Shown piece by piece: positions 24,907-33,017 of a DNA stretch of 47,120 nucleotides (positions are counted from its first letter, which is position 1; every line of letters starts with the position of its first letter). Origin of the DNA: Methanobacterium aggregans (GTDB taxonomy: Archaea > Methanobacteriota > Methanobacteria > Methanobacteriales > Methanobacteriaceae); NCBI RefSeq assembly GCF_017874455.1, contig NZ_JAGGLN010000009.1:1-47120 (forward strand), in the 5' to 3' direction. The translations under genes were made by a program, and so were the position numbers. Below the pieces are notes generated by a model. The model was not told the origin of the DNA. It saw only the letters and a list, made by a program, of their open reading frames with translations, and ran no database searches.

Positions 24907-25659
24907 ATGATTGGTACGTATCCTGAAGAGAATTACTGGGAAATCATAGACAGACAGAAGGGAATACTCAATAAAAAAGAACAGTTAAAACTTAAAAACT
25001 CGAAAATAACAGTTATAGGTTGTGGAGGTATCGGCGGCGCTGTTATTGAAATGCTGGCAAGAATGGGAGTCGGAAATCTTCGAATTATTGACAAAGATGT
25101 TTTTGATCTTTCAAACATTAACCGCCAGCTCATGAGCAGCATGGACAGCATAGGCAAAGCCAAAGTAGATGTCACAAAGGAGACTGTGAACTCAATAAAT
25201 CCCTTCGTGAAGGTTGAAGCCTTGAACCAGGAATTGAATGAAAAAAACGTGGAAACAATAGTTAAAAACAGCGACGTTGTTGTTGATGCCCTGGACAACC
25301 TGATTGCCAGAATATTAACCACCAGAAAGGCTGCAGAACTTGAAATACCCTTCGTACATGGTGCAATTCATGGCACAATGGGCCAGGTAACAACCTTCAC
25401 CCCCGACAGCCCATCCTATGAGGAAACGTTTAAACTGCCATCTGCAGGTAAAGAATTGACCGAAGAAGTAATTGAATCTGTTGGAAAAATAAACAAGGAT
25501 GTTCCACCAGTTATAGGTCCTGTTCCCAATGTCGTGGGATGTTTACAGGCCTTTGAAGCTGTTAAATACATCACAGGTAACGGCAACATCATAACTGCAC
25601 CCAACGTTCTCATATTCGACCTAATGAAAAAAGAACCATTTACAATGGTTGAATTTTAG
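24907..25659 (+). CDS. ThiF/MoeB/HesA-family E1-like adenylating protein
   Basis: A 250-residue Rossmann-fold protein of the ubiquitin-activating (E1-like) superfamily. The nucleotide-binding loop is VIGCGGIGGAVIEMLARMGVG, followed by IIDKDVFDLSNINRQLM (the NINRQ arginine) and SIGKAKVD. The Asp-containing VVVDALDNLIAR and GAIHGTMGQVTTF complete the core. The two CXXC zinc pairs found in MoeB and ThiF are absent. It should adenylate the C-terminus of a ubiquitin-like protein (ThiS/MoaD/SAMP) or another substrate. AAGGTG lies before the ATG. It lies upstream of glnA but the latter has its own regulated promoter. Substrate unknown. Confidence 0.85.
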   Translation: MIGTYPEENYWEIIDRQKGILNKKEQLKLKNSKITVIGCGGIGGAVIEMLARMGVGNLRIIDKDVFDLSNINRQLMSSMDSIGKAKVDVTKETVNSINPFVKVEALNQELNEKNVETIVKNSDVVVDALDNLIARILTTRKAAELEIPFVHGAIHGTMGQVTTFTPDSPSYEETFKLPSAGKELTEEVIESVGKINKDVPPVIGPVPNVVGCLQAFEAVKYITGNGNIITAPNVLIFDLMKKEPFTMVEF

Positions 25660-25819
25660 GTTAGGTCAATTTAAAAAAATTTTATAATATTAAAGATAAT
25701 TATGTCCTTTTTTTTAAGATTTAAAATCGTTAAGTAAGTTATTATTTAAAAATGACACCATATGATGTTTGAATTCTTTTTAAATCTTCTAAAAAAGTCT
25801 TCTTACTCCTTTCAAAAGA

Positions 25820-25827
25820 TTTATATA
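25820..25827 (+). promoter_or_regulatory. TATA box of glnA
   Basis: TTTATATA lies 52 bp before the glnA start codon. Transcription would begin around 25848-25852, inside or at the edge of the NrpR operator. Confidence 0.8.
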
Positions 25828-25836
25828 GCAGTAAGA

Positions 25837-25850
25837 GGAAACTTATTTCC
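25837..25850 (+). promoter_or_regulatory. NrpR operator of glnA
   Basis: GGAA-N6-TTCC, with ACTTAT as the spacer, exactly matches the known NrpR operator of methanogen nitrogen genes (Methanococcus maripaludis nif and glnA). It starts 10 bp after the TATA box and overlaps the expected transcription start, the usual place for NrpR repression. The gene for NrpR lies just downstream. Confidence 0.88.
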
Positions 25851-25878
25851 GGTATACTGATCACGGAGGTATTGATCT

Positions 25879-27207
25879 ATGCAAGATAAGATAGGACAGG
25901 TTATTGAAAACATAGAAAAATGCGGCACAAAGTTTGTAAGGCTGCAGTTTGTGGATATACACGGAACCCCAAAGAACATGGCGGTCCCCCTGGCAAAACC
26001 AGAAGATATTGAAGATATATTAAAAGACGGACTATTATTTGACGGTTCATCAATCGAAGGATTCGTTAACATCAACGAAAGTGATCTGGTAATAAAACCA
26101 GACCCAGACACATTCTCAACCCTCCCATGGAGGCCAGAGGAGAAGGGAGTTTGCAGGTTCATATGTGACATACACTGGCCTGACATGACCCCATTCGAGG
26201 GAGATCCAAGGTACATACTCAAAAAAGCCCTTGCAAAGGCAGAAGATATGGGATACGAGTACAACGTTGGCCCAGAACCAGAGTTCTTCATAATCGGTGC
26301 AGATGAAGATGGAAACATCATCCCGGGAGATGAAGGTGTTTACTTCGATGTGGAACCAGTTGACCAGGGAACAGACATCAGAAGGGAACTCGTACTTGGA
26401 CTTGAAGAATTACACTTCGACGTGGAGGTAAGCCACCACGAAGTTGGACTAGGCCAGCACGAGATAGATTTCAAATTTGACAGAGCATTAAAAACAGCAG
26501 ATGCTGTTATAACATTTAAACAGGCAATAAAAGCAATAGCTGACAACATGGGTTGCATGGCAACCTTCATGCCTAAACCATTCTTCGGTGTAAACGGTAG
26601 CGGAATGCACGTCAACCAGAGCCTATTCAAAAACGGAGAAAACATTTTCTACGACCCTGACGGTGAGAACGGACTTTCCAAAGAAGCAATGTACTTCACA
26701 GGAGGATTATTAAACCACTCCAAGGCACTTGCAGCAATCGTTGCACCAACAGTCAACTCCTACAAGAGGCTTGTACCAGGATACGAAGCACCGTGCTACA
26801 TAGCATACGGACTTAGAAACAGGTCCACACTTGTCAGGATCCCTGCAAGCAGAGGAAAAGGTACAAGGCTTGAATTCAGATGCCCTGACCCATCATGTAA
26901 CCCCTACCTAGCATTTGCAGCAATATTAGAAGCTGGAATGGACGGTTTGAAGAACAAAATGGACCCAGGCGATGCAACTGAGATCAACGCATTCGGACTC
27001 GACGAAGCAGGCCGTGAAAAACTTGGAATAGACACACTACCATCCAGCCTATGGGAAGCTTACCACGCACTTCAGGAAGACGAAGTTGTTAAGGCATCCC
27101 TGGGTGAACACACCTACAACCAGTTCATGGCACTTAAACGTGCAGAATGGGACGACTACAGGGTTCAGGTATTCCCATACGAACACGACAGGTACTTGGA
27201 GATTTAA
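25879..27207 (+). CDS. glnA: Glutamine synthetase type I
   Basis: Makes glutamine from glutamate, ammonia and ATP. The 442-residue length and lack of the adenylylation-site region fit the GSI-alpha type of archaea and Gram-positives. Motifs: LLFDGSSIEGF, GPEPEFFI, HHEVGLGQHEIDF, the ATP-site FMPKPFFGVNGSGMHVNQS, the NRST-like GLRNRSTLVRIPA and LEFRCPDPSCNPYLA. The ribosome binding site is GGAGGT. The promoter carries an NrpR operator, so expression should rise when 2-oxoglutarate signals nitrogen shortage. The regulator gene follows 170 bp downstream. Confidence 0.97.
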   Translation: MQDKIGQVIENIEKCGTKFVRLQFVDIHGTPKNMAVPLAKPEDIEDILKDGLLFDGSSIEGFVNINESDLVIKPDPDTFSTLPWRPEEKGVCRFICDIHWPDMTPFEGDPRYILKKALAKAEDMGYEYNVGPEPEFFIIGADEDGNIIPGDEGVYFDVEPVDQGTDIRRELVLGLEELHFDVEVSHHEVGLGQHEIDFKFDRALKTADAVITFKQAIKAIADNMGCMATFMPKPFFGVNGSGMHVNQSLFKNGENIFYDPDGENGLSKEAMYFTGGLLNHSKALAAIVAPTVNSYKRLVPGYEAPCYIAYGLRNRSTLVRIPASRGKGTRLEFRCPDPSCNPYLAFAAILEAGMDGLKNKMDPGDATEINAFGLDEAGREKLGIDTLPSSLWEAYHALQEDEVVKASLGEHTYNQFMALKRAEWDDYRVQVFPYEHDRYLEI

Positions 27208-27375
27208 TACTCCAAAAACCCTTTCTTTTTTTATCAAAGCCCATTATTACTTGTTTATTAAAAATTAACAGTTTATTAAAAAAGTATTTAAAATAATCCG
27301 CAGATAGTTAAAGTTATAATCAAAGAAAGCTGAAAATCAGACCTTGATCAATAAAATAAAGTGAAAGGTGAAGAA

Positions 27376-29067
27376 ATGCCACAAGAGACAGACCGTAAGA
27401 TGATGGAAATCCTCAGAATTCTGGCAGACAGAGAAGAAGTTCTCGGCGCCAAAACCATAGCTGAAGAACTCAAAAAAAAGGGGTACAATCTGGGAGAACG
27501 TGCAGTAAGGTACCACATGAGAATACTGGACGAAAAAGGGTTCACAGAACGTATCGGATATGCTGGAAGACAGATAACAGAAATTGGATTGAAAGAACTT
27601 GAAAAAGGTCTCATCTACGATCAGGTTGATTTCATATTCTCCAAGTTCGAGGACATGATCTACCAGACAACCCTTGACCCTGTGAAGGGGAAGGGCAGCG
27701 TTATTGTGAACACCTCCACCTTCACCTACAACGAAGAAGTTATGGATGTTATAAAAGAGGTCTTTGGAAAGGGAATTGCTGTAAGCCCCTACGTAAACAC
27801 CATGCTTCTTGAAAATGAAAATAAAATGAAGGTTGAAACTGTCTGCGGAACCACAATAGATGGAATGCTCCTTAACAGTGGGATACCTGTAATTCCACAG
27901 TATGGAGGAGTTGTTGAAGTGGAAGGTAATACGCCACGAAGGTTCACAGAGCTGATATCCTATAAAAAGACATCTATGACTCCTCTGGAAGCATTTACAG
28001 ATGAGGATATGACCTCAGTGCTTCAAGTCATACGTGAAGGAAGCGGTTTGATCCCTGCAAACTTCAGAATCATTCCCTCAAGTGCAAGGAACAACGCCCT
28101 AAAGATATTTGAGGATCTGGAAAAGATAGGAGTATCCGGACTCTTGAAGATAGGTGAAGACGGAGAATCGGTTTTAGGAGTTCCAGTTGAGGAGGATATG
28201 GTGGGAATAGCAGTTATAGGTGGCATATCACCCCTTTGTGCTGCAAAAGAGGCAGGATTTGAGGTTAACATAAAACTTGCAGAAAACACTCTCAAATTTG
28301 AGGACATGACAAGGATAGCCAAACCTAAACCTTCACTCAAGACAACCGGGCCTGAACCCAGTGAAAAAGTTAAATTTTTGCTCTCAAAAGCCTGGAACCT
28401 CATATACAAAGTCGATTTTGACCTTGAAACCCTCAAGGGCAACGTTATTGCAAATGTTTCCTACGTAAAGAATGATGATGTTGAGGATGCCCTCGCTGCA
28501 TTCGACAGCGTCATGGGCTCAAGGCCGGATTACTGCACAAGCAGGTTCTTCAAGATAATAAAAGGTCAAGAACCTGGTAAAACAGGTATTGCAACTGTCT
28601 GCAGCCTGACCATAGACGGAATACTCACAAAAAACGGTATATCCACATCACCCCAGTACGGAGGAATACTTGAAACAGAGGGTAAAAACCCCAGGTTCAT
28701 TGAACTTACAGCCTACAGCGGCTCATCCCTTGATCCCCATGAGATCTATATTTCAAAGAACATGACATCAGTTGGGGAGTCCTTAAAGGGCCGAGGAAGG
28801 ATACTTGCAAGCTTAAGGGAGATACCCTACATAGCACGTCCCCATGCCGTTGAAATTCTGGAGGATGTTAAGGAGGCGGGTTTTTCAATACTGAAAATTG
28901 GAAAACCAAGTGAGCTGATCTACAACGCCAAGGTTGAAAGGTACCATGCAGGAATCGTGGCTCCAGGGGGTCTTAATCCAATTGCAATCATAAGGGAACA
29001 TGGAATACATGTGGAACCCAAGGCAGTTGAAACCCTAATGAAACTGCAGGATATGGAGGAATTCTAG
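27376..29067 (+). CDS. nrpR: Nitrogen regulator NrpR (two-domain form)
   Basis: Represses nitrogen-assimilation genes by binding GGAA-N6-TTCC and releases DNA when it binds 2-oxoglutarate. The 563-residue protein has an N-terminal winged helix (residues about 5-70, ILRILADREEVLGAKTIAEEL and ERAVRYHMRILDEKGF). Two homologous NRD domains follow at about 80-315 and 335-560. The repeats are visible by eye: ETVCGTTIDGMLLNSGIPVIPQYGG against ATVCSLTIDGILTKNGISTSPQYGG. The start is set at ATG 27376 because AAAGGTGA lies before it; GTG at 27361 overlaps that signal. This is the fused NRD1-NRD2 arrangement found in Methanococcus, and places regulator next to target. Confidence 0.95.
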   Translation: MPQETDRKMMEILRILADREEVLGAKTIAEELKKKGYNLGERAVRYHMRILDEKGFTERIGYAGRQITEIGLKELEKGLIYDQVDFIFSKFEDMIYQTTLDPVKGKGSVIVNTSTFTYNEEVMDVIKEVFGKGIAVSPYVNTMLLENENKMKVETVCGTTIDGMLLNSGIPVIPQYGGVVEVEGNTPRRFTELISYKKTSMTPLEAFTDEDMTSVLQVIREGSGLIPANFRIIPSSARNNALKIFEDLEKIGVSGLLKIGEDGESVLGVPVEEDMVGIAVIGGISPLCAAKEAGFEVNIKLAENTLKFEDMTRIAKPKPSLKTTGPEPSEKVKFLLSKAWNLIYKVDFDLETLKGNVIANVSYVKNDDVEDALAAFDSVMGSRPDYCTSRFFKIIKGQEPGKTGIATVCSLTIDGILTKNGISTSPQYGGILETEGKNPRFIELTAYSGSSLDPHEIYISKNMTSVGESLKGRGRILASLREIPYIARPHAVEILEDVKEAGFSILKIGKPSELIYNAKVERYHAGIVAPGGLNPIAIIREHGIHVEPKAVETLMKLQDMEEF

Positions 29068-29297
29068 TATACTCTGCAGATCCTTGGTAACCCATTTTAA
29101 GAAATCTCTTCTTTAAAGAATTTTTTTACAAATAAACTCTTATTTTTGTTGTTTTTTTAGAAAACACCTTAATTTACACGAACTGATTTGGATACCATAA
29201 TAATAAATAAGATAATTTCTATAGGTATAGGCCAACCAATAATTCTATCCCGATAAAATTGATCCATAATCCTATTACTAAAAAAAAGGTGAATATC

Positions 29298-29573
29298 ATG
29301 AAAAAGGAAGAAAAATGTGCTAGTTGCGAAGAAATATGCCAATACATAGAAGATGAAGTTAAACCCGGTGACACCGTGCGATTATCACTTGGACGTTGTT
29401 ACATTCCCGGAAAAGTGGTCACAAATAGTGAGGGAGTGCTCCAAATTAACGTGGAGGGCAGCGTTATAAAGGGATTGACCTCCATAGATGTCAAGGGATT
29501 GAAAGACATCATAATCGAACTTGAGCACGAGTGCAAAGATGGTGTATGCACAATTGAAGCCACTGACGATTGA
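29298..29573 (+). CDS. Small Cys-containing protein, unrecognised
   Basis: A 91-residue protein beginning MKKEEKCASCEEICQYI. Cys pairs occur in CASCEEIC near the N-terminus and in ECKDGVC near the C-terminus, with another in LGRCYIPG, so a metal site is possible. The middle part (VKPGDTVRLSLGRCYIPGKVV, then LQINVEGSVIKGLTSIDV) reads as a small beta-barrel. The start is ATG 29298 behind AAAGGTG; the frame extends 13 codons upstream without a signal. I cannot assign a family. It precedes the ferredoxin operon by 273 bp. Confidence 0.6.
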   Translation: MKKEEKCASCEEICQYIEDEVKPGDTVRLSLGRCYIPGKVVTNSEGVLQINVEGSVIKGLTSIDVKGLKDIIIELEHECKDGVCTIEATDD

Positions 29574-29787
29574 ATTTCATAATTAAATGGGATTCATTGA
29601 TGAGCTGATCCAAAGAATATTTTTTTTATTCTATTTTTTTACTCTGGACTTTTTTATACTAATTTTTTCTAATGAATTATATCCTCGTTTTCATTGTACC
29701 CTCGAGTTGTTGAATATTACCATGGATAATATCATTGAAAATTGTATAAATTTGAATGGTCATCCCACATCATTTCCGAACAAAAAA

Positions 29788-29811
29788 CGATACGTTTATA
29801 TAAACATCTCG
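29788..29811 (+). promoter_or_regulatory. CGATA-N14-TMTCG element around the TATA box of the ferredoxin operon
   Basis: CGATA at 29788-29792 and TCTCG at 29807-29811 flank 14 bp that contain the TATA box TTTATATA (29795-29802). The same layout is found at five or six other promoters in this window. It lies 36 bp before the ferredoxin start codon. Confidence 0.7.
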
Positions 29812-29846
29812 CATATTGAGTAATATCAATTTGAAAAGGTGATTCA

Positions 29847-30038
29847 ATGTCAGTGATCATAGACGAAGAAAAGTGTGGTAAAATTGAAAACTGCCCTGGT
29901 GAAGGATTGTGTATAAAACTCTGTGAACAGGGAGCTTTAGTTGAAGGGGACGGCGAAGTAGTCATAATCGACGAAAAATGTGATGACTGTGATATATGTA
30001 TTCAGAACTGTCCAAACGAAGCTATATCCAAAAAATAG
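29847..30038 (+). CDS. Small 2[4Fe-4S]-type ferredoxin
   Basis: A 63-residue electron carrier. The C-terminal cluster motif is regular, CDDCDICIQNCP (CX2CX2CX3CP). The N-terminal one is unusual: C-GKIEN-C-PGEGL-C-IKL-C, spacing CX5CX5CX3C, so the first cluster has longer loops than usual or may be modified. The ribosome binding site is AAGGTGAT. The gene is 12 bp before the polyferredoxin gene and should be co-transcribed and probably a partner of it. It is controlled by the 24-bp CGATA element. Confidence 0.88.
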   Translation: MSVIIDEEKCGKIENCPGEGLCIKLCEQGALVEGDGEVVIIDEKCDDCDICIQNCPNEAISKK

Positions 30039-30050
30039 GTTGGAAAAAAA

Positions 30051-31058
30051 ATGGTTTCCATAGAAAGGGAAGGGAAGGAAAATCGTTCCCTCTCCCACAA
30101 AAATGAAAAATGTGTTGGCTGTGGAATATGCACAGATATCTGTCCCACAGAGTCCCTAAAACTTGGTCCAGTCCTCCCCATAGCAAGGGGACTTTTAAAA
30201 ATGGACTACCTCAAGATGAACAAGGATACATGTGTTTTATGCGGACTCTGTGCATCTGCATGTCCATTCGATGCCCTGGAATTCAGTGTAGATGGTGAAA
30301 ACGCGAAAAATTTGGATGCTTATCCTAAATGGAGTCATAATGCAGGCATTGATGAGGAAAATTGCATATACTGTGGTAGCTGTGAAAAAGCATGCCCAAA
30401 AAATGCCATATACATGGAAAGGGTTTTGCCCACGGTAGAGGAACTTGTTCGCGGTGAAGCAGAGATCGACAAGGATAAATGTATCTCCTGCGGAATGTGT
30501 GAGGAGATCTGTCCTGCAGAAGCAATAAGCATGGACAAAAATGAGATAAATTCCAGCAGCAAAGACATTGCAAATGACATAAGCATCGACAAATCCAAAT
30601 GCATCTACTGCGGAATATGCAAGAGGATATGTCCAGAAGATGCCATAAAAGTAGTCTGCACAACCTGTATGGATCAGATGGAAATTCCAAAACCAGAGAT
30701 CACAGGGAATATCATATTGAATGAAGACCAGTGCATAAACTGCGGCTGGTGCGAGGAAATATGTCCAGTGGATGCTGCAGAGGTAACAAAACCCTTTGAA
30801 GGAGAAATAGAGATGATTTCAACTGATGAGGTAACCTGCAAAGGAGATTCCTGCCACGCATGTATGGATGTTTGTCCATGCAACGCAATAAGCATCGTTG
30901 ACAACAAATCTGTTGTAAACCAGAACATGTGCACCCTATGCGGAGCCTGCGCAAAGGCCTGCCCACAGAGCATAATATCAATCAAGCGCAGCGACATGAA
31001 ACTGGATAACATACGTTCCAAGTCCTGGCAGAAGACACTTGGAAGTTTAATTGAATAG
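30051..31058 (+). CDS. Polyferredoxin with eight [4Fe-4S] motifs (FwdF-like)
   Basis: A 335-residue protein carrying eight cluster motifs: CVGCGICTDICP, CVLCGLCASACP, CIYCGSCEKACP, CISCGMCEEICP, CIYCGICKRICP, CINCGWCEEICP, the irregular C-KGDS-C-HA-C-MDV-C, and CTLCGACAKACP. Length and cluster number are those of FwdF/FmdF, the polyferredoxin that wires formylmethanofuran dehydrogenase, rather than MvhB with twelve clusters. No other fwd gene is in the window, so this is either an orphan paralog or an electron conduit for another enzyme. A separate CTTC pair near residue 205 is not part of a cluster motif. It follows a small ferredoxin by 12 bp and ends at a strong terminator. Confidence 0.85.
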   Translation: MVSIEREGKENRSLSHKNEKCVGCGICTDICPTESLKLGPVLPIARGLLKMDYLKMNKDTCVLCGLCASACPFDALEFSVDGENAKNLDAYPKWSHNAGIDEENCIYCGSCEKACPKNAIYMERVLPTVEELVRGEAEIDKDKCISCGMCEEICPAEAISMDKNEINSSSKDIANDISIDKSKCIYCGICKRICPEDAIKVVCTTCMDQMEIPKPEITGNIILNEDQCINCGWCEEICPVDAAEVTKPFEGEIEMISTDEVTCKGDSCHACMDVCPCNAISIVDNKSVVNQNMCTLCGACAKACPQSIISIKRSDMKLDNIRSKSWQKTLGSLIE

Positions 31059-31074
31059 TTCAAGAATTCACGTT

Positions 31075-31120
31075 CAACAAAAATCCTCCATTTTTGTTGT
31101 TTTTTTTCTTTTTTTTAGTA
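31075..31120 (+). terminator. Terminator after the polyferredoxin gene
   Basis: CAACAAAAAT (31075-31084) and ATTTTTGTTG (31090-31099) form a perfect 10-bp stem with a CCTCC loop, followed by two long T runs. It lies 16 bp after the stop codon and looks like an intrinsic terminator. Confidence 0.75.
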
Positions 31121-31302
31121 GATTTTTAAATTAAAGCCAACACTAATAAAAATTCCACACACAGTAACCTTAAGAATTTTTAAATTAATTTTAAGTGATG
31201 ATACCTGAAAAATCAAAACTCACAGTGCTGTTGCTGATTTTAATAAAATTTGGAAACTTGTAGAATAAGAAATAATCCAATGAATAAAAAAAGAAGGAAA
31301 GT

Positions 31303-31512
31303 TTAGTCTTTTATTACCATTACCTCTGTTGATTTGATAACTGCAGTTAATTCATCCCCTTCTTTAATCTCAAGGTCTTCAACTGCTTCCTTGGAGATTA
31401 TGGCAGTTATAACCTCTGGAGAATCTATTTTTATTTTTACAGACGCAGTTATCTCACCCTTCTCAACACTCACAACCATTCCATTAAGACCATTTCTTGC
31501 ACTCATCTTCAT
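31303..31512 (-). CDS. mop: Molbindin (single TOBE/Mop domain)
   Basis: A 69-residue protein made of one Mop/TOBE domain: MSARNGLNGMVVSVEKGEITASVKIKI shown in parts as SARNGLNGMVVSVEKGEI and ASVKIKIDS, then VITAIISKEAVEDLEIKEGDEL and AVIKSTEVMV. Molbindins form hexamers that bind and store molybdate or tungstate. The start MKMSARN is supported by AGGTGAT four bases before the ATG. It is divergent from the tungstate transporter genes, which fits shared oxyanion control. No DNA-binding domain is present, so it is not ModE. Confidence 0.92.
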   Translation of the reverse strand: MKMSARNGLNGMVVSVEKGEITASVKIKIDSPEVITAIISKEAVEDLEIKEGDELTAVIKSTEVMVIKD

Positions 31513-31525
31513 TTTATCACCTATG

Positions 31526-31559
31526 ATATATTTTGTAAATTAAATTTCATATATTTTGT
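31526..31559. promoter_or_regulatory. Direct repeat before the molbindin gene
   Basis: ATATATTTTGT occurs at 31526-31536 and again at 31549-31559, 23 bp apart (about two helical turns), 14-47 bp upstream of the molbindin start. It may be the promoter's regulator site. A separate inverted repeat AGGT-N4-ACCT lies at 31672-31683, and the rest of the spacer to 31747 holds nothing recognisable. Confidence 0.4.
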
Positions 31560-31747
31560 TGTGTGGGTAGTAAATCACGAATTTAAAAAAAGTATTAAAT
31601 TTAAATAATAAAAGATTTGAGCCGTATAACAGTATATTAACAATAAAACAGCCATTAAACTACATTTAAGCAGGTAATGACCTATATTTAGTGCGATGTA
31701 TATTACTGAGGTTACGTTGCAATTAACTGTGTTTTTTAAAGTTAAAT

Positions 31748-31771
31748 AGATAGGTTTATATGTACATATCG
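31748..31771 (+). promoter_or_regulatory. AGATA-N14-TATCG element around the TATA box of wtpA
   Basis: AGATA at 31748-31752 and TATCG at 31767-31771 flank 14 bp with TATA box TTTATATG. Same spacing as the ferredoxin-operon element; nine of ten arm bases match the palindrome CGATA/TATCG. It lies 55 bp before the wtpA start codon. Confidence 0.7.
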
Positions 31772-31825
31772 GGAAAAATTCCTATGAGAATTGATAATAT
31801 CTTAAAAAAATTCAGGAGGTTAATC

Positions 31826-32878
31826 ATGGATAAAAAAGTCATGGCAGTAATTGTATTGATAATAATTGCAGTTATAGGCGGGGGACTGTTTGCTTACCAA
31901 AGCTCCTCAGATCAGAATAAGACTGTTTTGAAGATATACCATGCAGGTAGTCTTTCCGCATTAATGAATGCAACTGCCAAAAAATTTGAATCTGAACATC
32001 CTAATGTTGATGTTCAATTAGAATCCTATGGAAGTGCTGATGCTATAAAACAGATCACAGACCTGAACAGGTCTGGAGATATAGTTGCCGTTGCTGACTA
32101 CGGATTGATAGACAAACGTATGATACCTAACTACGCAGACTGGAACCTTCAGTTTGCAAAGAATGAGATGGTCATAGTTTACTCCAACAAGAGTAAGTAC
32201 AGCGACCAGATAAACAGCCAAAACTGGTACCAGATACTTGAAAAATCAGATGTTACCTTCGGTTTCAGTGACCCCAACGCTGATCCAAGTGGATACAGGT
32301 CTGTTATGATGATACAACTTGCAGAATCCTACTACAACGACAGCACCATCTTCGATAAACTCGTAGCAAACAACACTGCAATCACTTCTGAAACTAACGG
32401 CACTGGTTACGCTCTAAAAGCTCCAAGTAACCTTAACCCAACTTCTAAGGTCATGATCAGGCCAAAAGAAGTGGATTTAATGCAGTCCGTTGAATCAGGT
32501 AGTCTTGATTACCTTATAATCTACAAAAACGTTGCAGATCAGCATAAAAGTTCTGGTGTGAAGTACATTGAACTTCCTAACAAACTGCAGATCAGGGATA
32601 CCCAGTACGAATCAGATTATAAAAAAATAAGCCTGACACAGAACAGTGACACCAACAAGAGCAAAGTGGTTAAACTTTCACCGATAGTCTATGGAATAAC
32701 AGTGGTGAAAAATTCAAGCAACTACGACCTGTCAGTTGAATTCGTTAAGCTGTTAATTAGCTCTGAAGGTACACAGCTCATAAAAGACACTTACCAGCAG
32801 CCAATAACACCTGCAATAGCAACAAACGACTCCACAAACATTCCGGATGCACTAAAATCCCTTGTTACTCAGGCTTGA
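31826..32878 (+). CDS. wtpA: Tungstate/molybdate-binding protein of ABC transporter
   Basis: An exported, membrane-anchored binding protein of 350 residues. The N-terminal hydrophobic segment (VMAVIVLIIIAVIGGGLFAY) is a signal anchor. The mature part follows the WtpA/ModA fold: LKIYHAGSLSALMNATAKKFE (oxyanion-binding Ser), VQLESYGSADAIKQITDL, VADYGLIDKRMIP, FAKNEMVIVYSNKS, FGFSDPNADPSGYRSVMM and SGSLDYLIIYKNVA. This is the archaeal tungstate/molybdate type. The start at ATG 31826 is fixed by AGGAGG; the frame is open further upstream to the promoter element. It heads wtpABC and a terminator-like hairpin follows it, which may raise its level over the membrane parts. Confidence 0.93.
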   Translation: MDKKVMAVIVLIIIAVIGGGLFAYQSSSDQNKTVLKIYHAGSLSALMNATAKKFESEHPNVDVQLESYGSADAIKQITDLNRSGDIVAVADYGLIDKRMIPNYADWNLQFAKNEMVIVYSNKSKYSDQINSQNWYQILEKSDVTFGFSDPNADPSGYRSVMMIQLAESYYNDSTIFDKLVANNTAITSETNGTGYALKAPSNLNPTSKVMIRPKEVDLMQSVESGSLDYLIIYKNVADQHKSSGVKYIELPNKLQIRDTQYESDYKKISLTQNSDTNKSKVVKLSPIVYGITVVKNSSNYDLSVEFVKLLISSEGTQLIKDTYQQPITPAIATNDSTNIPDALKSLVTQA

Positions 32879-32891
32879 TCTGTGAAGTTAG

Positions 32892-32938
32892 TATCCTGAA
32901 TTTTTGATCAGATTTCAGGATATTAAAATTTTTTTTTT
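32892..32938 (+). terminator. Terminator-like hairpin between wtpA and wtpB
   Basis: TATCCTGAA (32892-32900) and TTCAGGATA (32914-32922) form a 9-bp stem with a 13-base loop, followed by ten T at 32929-32938. It lies 14 bp after the wtpA stop codon, before the rest of the operon, so it may act as a partial terminator that gives excess binding protein. Confidence 0.7.
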
Positions 32939-33017
32939 AATTGACCACTGTGAAGGTTTATTAAAGACCCACTATAAAAGATGCATAAGACCCTATGAAA
33001 ATTTTAATGGTGTTCCA

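Noticed and set aside
29587..29823. 78-codon frame before the ferredoxin gene
   Set aside because: No ribosome binding site, very Phe/Ile-rich, and it runs through the TATA box and CGATA element of the ferredoxin operon.
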